Positions 62,201-64,000 of a stretch of 64,000 nt of DNA are shown piece by piece. Both the position numbers and the translations under genes were made by a program. This stretch comes from a bacterium SCSIO 12844 (GTDB taxonomy: Bacteria; Pseudomonadota; Gammaproteobacteria; Francisellales; Francisellaceae), in contig CP073743.1 in NCBI GenBank assembly GCA_024397935.1, positions 1,736,001 to 1,800,000 of the forward strand, read 5' to 3'. How positions within the stretch are numbered: position 1 is the first letter of the stretch; each line of letters begins with the position of its first letter. The notes under the pieces are model-generated. The model had not been told where the DNA came from. It worked only from the letters and a program-made list of their open reading frames with translations, and did not search any database.

Positions 62201-64000
62201 ATTACCTAATTGTTGAATATTAATAAATTCTACTTCTGGTGTATCTTCAACTCCTGTAACATTAATTAAAACAGTAGCTGGATTTGATACATTACTTTCA
62301 TTATCTGATACTCTAAATTCAACAATACGCTGAGTTGTATCTGGATTAACTAAATTATTATTAACATAAGTTACTAAGCCTAAAGCACGCTCATAATTCT
62401 CTATCGTATCTAAACCTGTAAATGTTAAAGTTCCCGATGGAGTATCAAAACTACCGGTGATATTACCTAAATTTGTAAATCCTAATATATCTTCTCCTGA
62501 TACATACGTACCGCCACCTATAATAACCGTCGCACTTAAAATATTCGTATCATCTAAATCAGTTATAGATACTTCTGAATTAAGCACTACTGCTGGATCA
62601 CCTTCTGTATACTCAACTGGTAATGCTGGACTTGTTGATACTAAATCATAAACACGTACAACACCATTTTCTGAAGCTTGCTCATGTGGGATACCGACAA
62701 CTAAGCGTTTTCCATCACCACTTATCGTCAATGAACGACCGCGAGCTGTTACTTCTGAACCTTCTCCTGAATAAGGCGCATTAATATCAAAGCCAACTTG
62801 TAACCAATCACTACCATTAAAGTCATAAATTCTAACCTGGTTGGTATCAAAACCTAAATCATCATTTAATGGTGAACTAATGACTAAACGACTACCATCT
62901 GAACTTAAAGAAACACTTCGCCCAGAATGATCACCTGCAAGTTCACCATCAATTTGACTGCCTAATTGACTCCAAATTGAATCTCCTTGATATTCATAGA
63001 CTCGAGTAAAACCACTATCTGTACCATTATCATCTCCTAATGGCGCACCAATCGCTAAACGATTACCATCAGCACTTAATGAGATTGAATAACCCCCTTG
63101 AACCCCTGCTGCATTAGTCTCAATGCCTGTTGCTCCACTAATATTAACCCAGTTTGCGCCATCCCAATCATAAATAACAACATGGCCTTCATCAGTTTCT
63201 ACATTGTCAAACTGAACTGAACTAATCGCAACGCGTGTACCATCTTCATTTAAGGCAACTGAATAACCACTTTGATCATTGGCAGTTAAGCCATCAATAT
63301 CTAAGCCTACTTTAACCCAACCTAATGTACTATTACTCCATTCATATACACGAACACTACCACTATTAATACCACCGTCATCATCATTTATTGCACCAAT
63401 GGCTAATCTTAAACCATCATCGCTTAATGCAACTGAAAAACCACCTAAATCAGCTGCTCCTGGACCATCAATATCTGCTCCTGCTTGAACCCAAGCACTA
63501 CCATCCCACTGATAAACCTTTACATGACCTATTTCATTACCAAAACTATCATCACCTATAGCACCGATTGCTAATGTCAAACCATCACTACTTAAGCTTA
63601 ACGAGGCACCAAACTGATCACCGCCTGTCTCTCCTGAGAGCGTTAAACCCATTTGATTCCAGCTTGAACCATCCCATTGATAGACTCTAGCATTATTAGC
63701 ATTAATCGCACCAATTGCTACAATTGAGCCATCTTCACTTGCAGATACTGCATAACCACTTTGAGCACCACTTGTACCAGCTATCGCATTACCTAATTGT
63801 TGTATGTTAATAAATTCTACTTCTGGTGTATCTTCAACTCCTGTAACATTAATTAAAACAGTAGCTGGGTTTGATACATTACTTTCATTATCTGATACTC
63901 TAAATTCAACAATACGCTGAGTTGTATCTGGATTAACTAAATTATTATTAACATAAGTTACTAAGCCTAAAGCACGCTCATAATTCTCTATCGTATCTAA
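52136..64000 (-). CDS. Second giant modular repeat protein, 3,954 residues visible (N-terminus outside window)
   Basis: The frame is open to the window edge, so no start is assigned; an internal ATG at 63,652 lies inside a propeller and is not the start. Visible order from the N-terminal side: end of a linker, four seven-bladed FG-GAP-like propellers (63,810-62,643; 62,222-61,055; about 60,632-59,455; about 58,602-57,428) with cadherin-like linkers, a LISGNG-like domain, four copies of a 254-residue unit, two cadherin-like domains (about 53,290-53,995), and the C-terminal module shared with the other giant. No cysteine was noticed. It lies upstream of the other giant on the same strand, and the shared end suggests the two proteins are exported or anchored the same way. 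Confidence 0.92.
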   Translation of the reverse strand, partial: LDTIENYERALGLVTYVNNNLVNPDTTQRIVEFRVSDNESNVSNPATVLINVTGVEDTPEVEFINIQQLGNAIAGTSGAQSGYAVSASEDGSIVAIGAINANNARVYQWDGSSWNQMGLTLSGETGGDQFGASLSLSSDGLTLAIGAIGDDSFGNEIGHVKVYQWDGSAWVQAGADIDGPGAADLGGFSVALSDDGLRLAIGAINDDDGGINSGSVRVYEWSNSTLGWVKVGLDIDGLTANDQSGYSVALNEDGTRVAISSVQFDNVETDEGHVVIYDWDGANWVNISGATGIETNAAGVQGGYSISLSADGNRLAIGAPLGDDNGTDSGFTRVYEYQGDSIWSQLGSQIDGELAGDHSGRSVSLSSDGSRLVISSPLNDDLGFDTNQVRIYDFNGSDWLQVGFDINAPYSGEGSEVTARGRSLTISGDGKRLVVGIPHEQASENGVVRVYDLVSTSPALPVEYTEGDPAVVLNSEVSITDLDDTNILSATVIIGGGTYVSGEDILGFTNLGNITGSFDTPSGTLTFTGLDTIENYERALGLVTYVNNNLVNPDTTQRIVEFRVSDNESNVSNPATVLINVTGVEDTPEVEFINIQQLGNVIVGTSGAQSGYAVSASEDGSIVAIGAINANNARVYQWDGSSWNQMGLTLSGETGGDQFGGSLSLSSDGLTLAIGAIGDDSFGNEIGHVKVYQWDGSAWVQAGADIDGPGAADLGGFSVALSDDGLRLAIGAINDDDGGINSGSVRVYEWSNSTLGWVKVGLDIDGLTANDQSGYSVALNEDGTRVAISSVQFDNVETDEGHVVIYDWDGANWVNISGATGIETNAAGVQGGYSISLSADGNRLAIGAPLGDDNGTDSGFTRVYEYQGGSIWSQLGSQIDGEVAGDHSGRSISLSSDGSRLVISSPLNDDGGPDTNQVRIYDFNGSDWVQVGFDLSAPYSGEGSEVTARGRTLTISGDGKRLVVGIPHEQASENGVVRIYELGSLAESITYTEGEGEKIIYSEFTITDLDDEFIESATILITPATYQAIEDSLSFDNAFAISIGVTGNIIDNVITFTSNTANTVTKTQYEALLATVTYENIIGTPTVTPRLIEYVVNDGDNDSSAAVITINFNLINDPPELEFLLFNQQGVDIDAEGLNDRLGQGVAINADGSRIAVGARLNDGNGAQSGHVRIYDWDGTAWTQVGGDIDGEAANDQSGSSVSLSADGSRVAIAAKLNDDGGADSGHVKIYELVAGVWTQVGQDLNGLAANDQFGSNIELNADGSIIAIGGTLNDGNGVDSGHVRVYELFGGFWTLMGSDLFGEAAGDQFGHSVSLSDDGFTLAVGAILNDGNGTSSGHVRVFDYNGTVWIQRGTDIDGEANQDQSGSSVSLSADGNRLAIGAKFNDGNGSDSGHVRIYQWNASNWIQLGTDIDGEATDDESGHRVSLSADGNRVAISAEQNDGINGIRSGHVRIYEFVNGNWTQLGIDIDGEALDDLSGSSIGLSADGEHLVVGARLNDDGPGGNSGHVRVYELTSLTKIIDYSENSGPIVISTDYSITDIDDTMLESALIEFTGGTFQSSEDVLNFTLVGSITGDFNVTNPGAITLTGTGTLAEYQSIFDSITYENISEAPNPTPRTLQFSVNDGDDDSNFLTVTINVIPINDAPVLSGQGTLTDINEDDTNPIGDTITSLLGSTVSDVDSLAVEGIAIIGVDNSSGQWQYSLDGGSNWVSIPTDVSDFNAILVSDDLNSKVRFLPSPDYNGNSGNITYRAWDQTSGNNGDVNVNVSSNGGITAFSSNTETASLNVNPSNDPPELEFLLFNQQGVDIEAEGLNDRLGQGVAINSDGSRIAVGARLNDGNGAQSGHVRIYDWDGTAWTQVGDDIDGEAIDDRSGSRVSLNADGSRVAISALLNDGNGIDSGHVRVYELIAGVWTQVGSDLDGAAAGDQFGSSIELNADGSRIAIGGSLNDSNGTDSGHVRVYELIAGVWTLMGSDIVGESANDQFGHSLSLSDDGLTIAIGAILNDGNGSDSGHVRIFDYNGTAWIQRGVDIDGEASLDQLGSSVSLNADGSRVAVGAKFNDGNGSDSGHVRVYIWDGTAWAQIGGDIDGEALGDESGHRVNLSSDGNRIAISAEQNDGINGIRSGHVRIYELFNGQWTQLGFDIDGEALDDLSGSSIGLSTDGEHIVIGARLSDDGPGGNNGHVRVYELTSLTKTIDYTENSGPVVISTDYSVTDMDDTSLESALIEFTGGTFQSSEDILDFTLVGSITGDFNVTTPGAITLTGTGTLAEYQSIFDSVTYENTSDAPNTTPRMLEFSVNDGEFDSNVISVLINITEVNDPIDINDPADPAAINEGNSVSFSGFSITDNDAGDTDNVDDITASIYLTGLDGSTFGSFSFTAPAAVSVGSSGLGNGNGAANLITFTGTKTDVATALNSLSYNAPDDDTVDDSYTLHVNVTDNGHTGVSATVDNTTIDFVVNNVAPASGGDLAITVNEGSSGNIIATADLAFSDVLADTITYRVDSLTTNGTLFINGIAVSINDTFSQSDINSNLITYDHNGSDTTSDSFTFSVLDEDGGVNSPNTFNITVNPINDPIDINDSADPAAINEGNSVSFSGFSITDNDAGDTDNVDDITASIYLTGLDGSTFGSFSFTAPAAVSVGSSGLGNGNGAANLITFTGTKTEVATALNSLSYNAPDDDTVDDSYTLHVNVTDNGHTGASATVDNTTIDFVVNNVAPASGGDLAISVDEGSSSNIIATADLAFSDVLADTITYRVDSLTTNGTLYINGIAASINDTFSQSDINSNLITYDHNGSDTTSDSFTFSVLDEDGGINSPNTFNITVNPINDPIDINDPADPAAINEGNSVSFSGFSITDNDAGDTDNVDDITASIYLTGLDGSTFGSFSFTAPAAVSVGSSGLGNGNGAANLIIFTGTKTEVATALNSLSYNAPDDDTVDDSYTLHVNVTDNGHTGVSATVDNTTIDFVVNNVAPASGGDLAIAVDEGSSGNIISTADLAFTDVLADTITYRVDSLVSNGTLYINGIAASINDTFSQGDINSNLITYDHNGSDTTSDSFTFSVLDEDGGINSSNTFNITVNPINDPIDINDPADPAAINEGNSVSFSGFSITDNDAGDTDNVDDITVSIYLTGLDGSTFGSFSFTAPAAVSVGSSGLGNGNGAANLITFTGTKTEVATALNSLSYNAPDDDTVDDSYTLHVNVTDNGHTGVSATVDNTTIDFVVNNVAPASGGDLAIAVDEGSSGNIIATADLAFSDVLADTIIYRVDSLTTNGTLYINGIAASINDTFSQGDINSNLITYDHNGSETTSDSFTFSVLDEDGGINSPNTFNITVNLVNDPPESTDNTVTVLEDSSYIFELADFGFNDVDSASLESIKIVSLETAGSLILNGINVVSNQIILSADIALGNLVFTPESNENGLNYSQFTFTVSDGLDDSIMSYTITIHVTEVNDPPEGIDKTINILQNKEHLFSHLDFDFTDLENHNMSSVIISNLTLPSGSSLELDSLAITTNQEISTSDLARLIFKPAINEHGTDYASFEYQLRDDGGTTNGGIDLDPTPNVMTINVTPNEEPLIDEPTFETRQSSNIILHHHSNKQTGELTEELALRDLEVEKILFENNFVQIGNNYESFIIRVNENIIAGSGTEGDPFILNVQNFEHIFLLTSLQANNLNINVLEKDPTQSSFYSLVDANENDIYIRTGADVSEISLQVSILKDSQKVSDDIYYKLNINQNDRILSAPNSNQKEFTALIKGENNYYSHLLGGNSSQDLDRLASDLTNALNHEQSLSAIEKITSRLLSSSTNLNQLSDTVDFVMNESSNYLLGSQAYADLTAYMILNIESDNRQEVIQAVLNNQHIDSDLILNIYQVLLEKNKEIADQFLDTVSDHLDIKVADNLMQFRSIAVINPGYLSTLKESLLSDSERDSFNNLDGKQQYLIHRLDIERTKQYLLKLFSSS
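53996..57043 (-). repeat. Four tandem copies of a 254-residue unit
   Basis: Exactly 4 x 762 bp. Each unit has two domains: one from NDPIDINDPADPAAINEG to a DDSYTLHVNVTDNGHTG strand, then one from VAPASGGDLAI to TSDSFTFSVLDEDGG, the latter a cadherin-like domain. Copies are near-identical. Confidence 0.9.
57428..60632 (-). repeat. Diverged duplicate propellers starting FNQQGVDI
   Basis: Two seven-bladed propellers (about 59,455-60,632 and 57,428-58,602) share blade-by-blade order, ending ALDDLSGSSIGLS, and are each followed by an IDYxENSGPxVIS linker. They are clearly more diverged than the 1,587-bp tandem pair, so this duplication is older. Confidence 0.8.
61065..64000 (-). repeat. 1,587-bp tandem duplication (propeller plus linker)
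   Basis: Sequence from 61,065 upward matches that from 62,652 upward at a constant 1,587-bp (529-residue) offset, with scattered differences, and continues to the window edge. Each unit is one propeller plus its TEGDPAV linker; more copies may lie beyond the edge. Confidence 0.88.

Noticed and set aside
20663-63488. Dozens of short open frames on the plus strand (and other frames) inside the giant genes, for example at 21,734-22,057 and 36,656-36,979
   Set aside because: They are antisense or off-frame shadows of the repeats: they recur wherever the same repeat DNA recurs and have no ribosome sites or family features.
52136-63652. ATG at 63,652 as start of the second giant
   Set aside because: The same frame stays open to 64,000 and the residues before this Met match the internal copy of the propeller, so the Met is internal.

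Overview
The window is AT-rich bacterial DNA. The core genes (gmhB-plsC, lolC-lolD, lgt-thyA-serA-tilS, trpD) have Gram-negative, gammaproteobacterial character: heptose and lipoprotein-sorting functions imply an outer membrane, and lgt next to thyA is a common gammaproteobacterial order. A small phasin-like gene suggests polyhydroxyalkanoate granules. The genus cannot be fixed from sequence alone.

Left part (1-11,740), compact housekeeping DNA: the start of trpD on the minus strand and partial; a phasin-like gene on plus with a good promoter; gmhB-plsC on plus; a HAD-superfamily protein converging on plsC with a 35-bp overlap; lolC-lolD on minus with an 8-bp overlap; a tight plus-strand operon lgt-thyA-serA-tilS; a minus-strand sodium:solute symporter overlapping the end of tilS; and a plus-strand CBS-domain protein.

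Right part (11,794-64,000), over 80% of the window: two adjacent minus-strand genes for giant modular repeat proteins. The complete downstream gene encodes 13,404 residues; the upstream one is open to the window edge (3,954 residues visible, N-terminus missing). Both are built from seven-bladed FG-GAP-like beta-propellers (nine in the complete protein, four visible in the other), cadherin/Ig-like linker domains and long tandem arrays. The complete protein has 60 copies of one 112-residue domain in six arrays (7, 13, 11, 6, 4 and 19 copies), every array an exact multiple of 336 bp. The other has four copies of a 254-residue unit. Both end in the same roughly 400-residue C-terminal module, which has no RTX nonapeptides. 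The complete protein starts with an LEPRYMFDGAA motif and a DUF4347-type domain carrying a His/Cys pair like that of caspase-fold proteins.

The giant genes also record their own growth: a 2.5-kb block present twice without visible difference 14,922 bp apart, a 1.4-kb block repeated 5,907 bp apart, a 1,587-bp tandem duplication, and two- and three-unit higher-order repeats. They look like a paired surface or secreted adhesin/effector system. No secretion-system gene lies in the window, so the export route is unknown. Module boundaries inside the giant genes are read by eye and good to a few tens of bases, except for the 112- and 254-residue arrays, whose ends were checked to the base.
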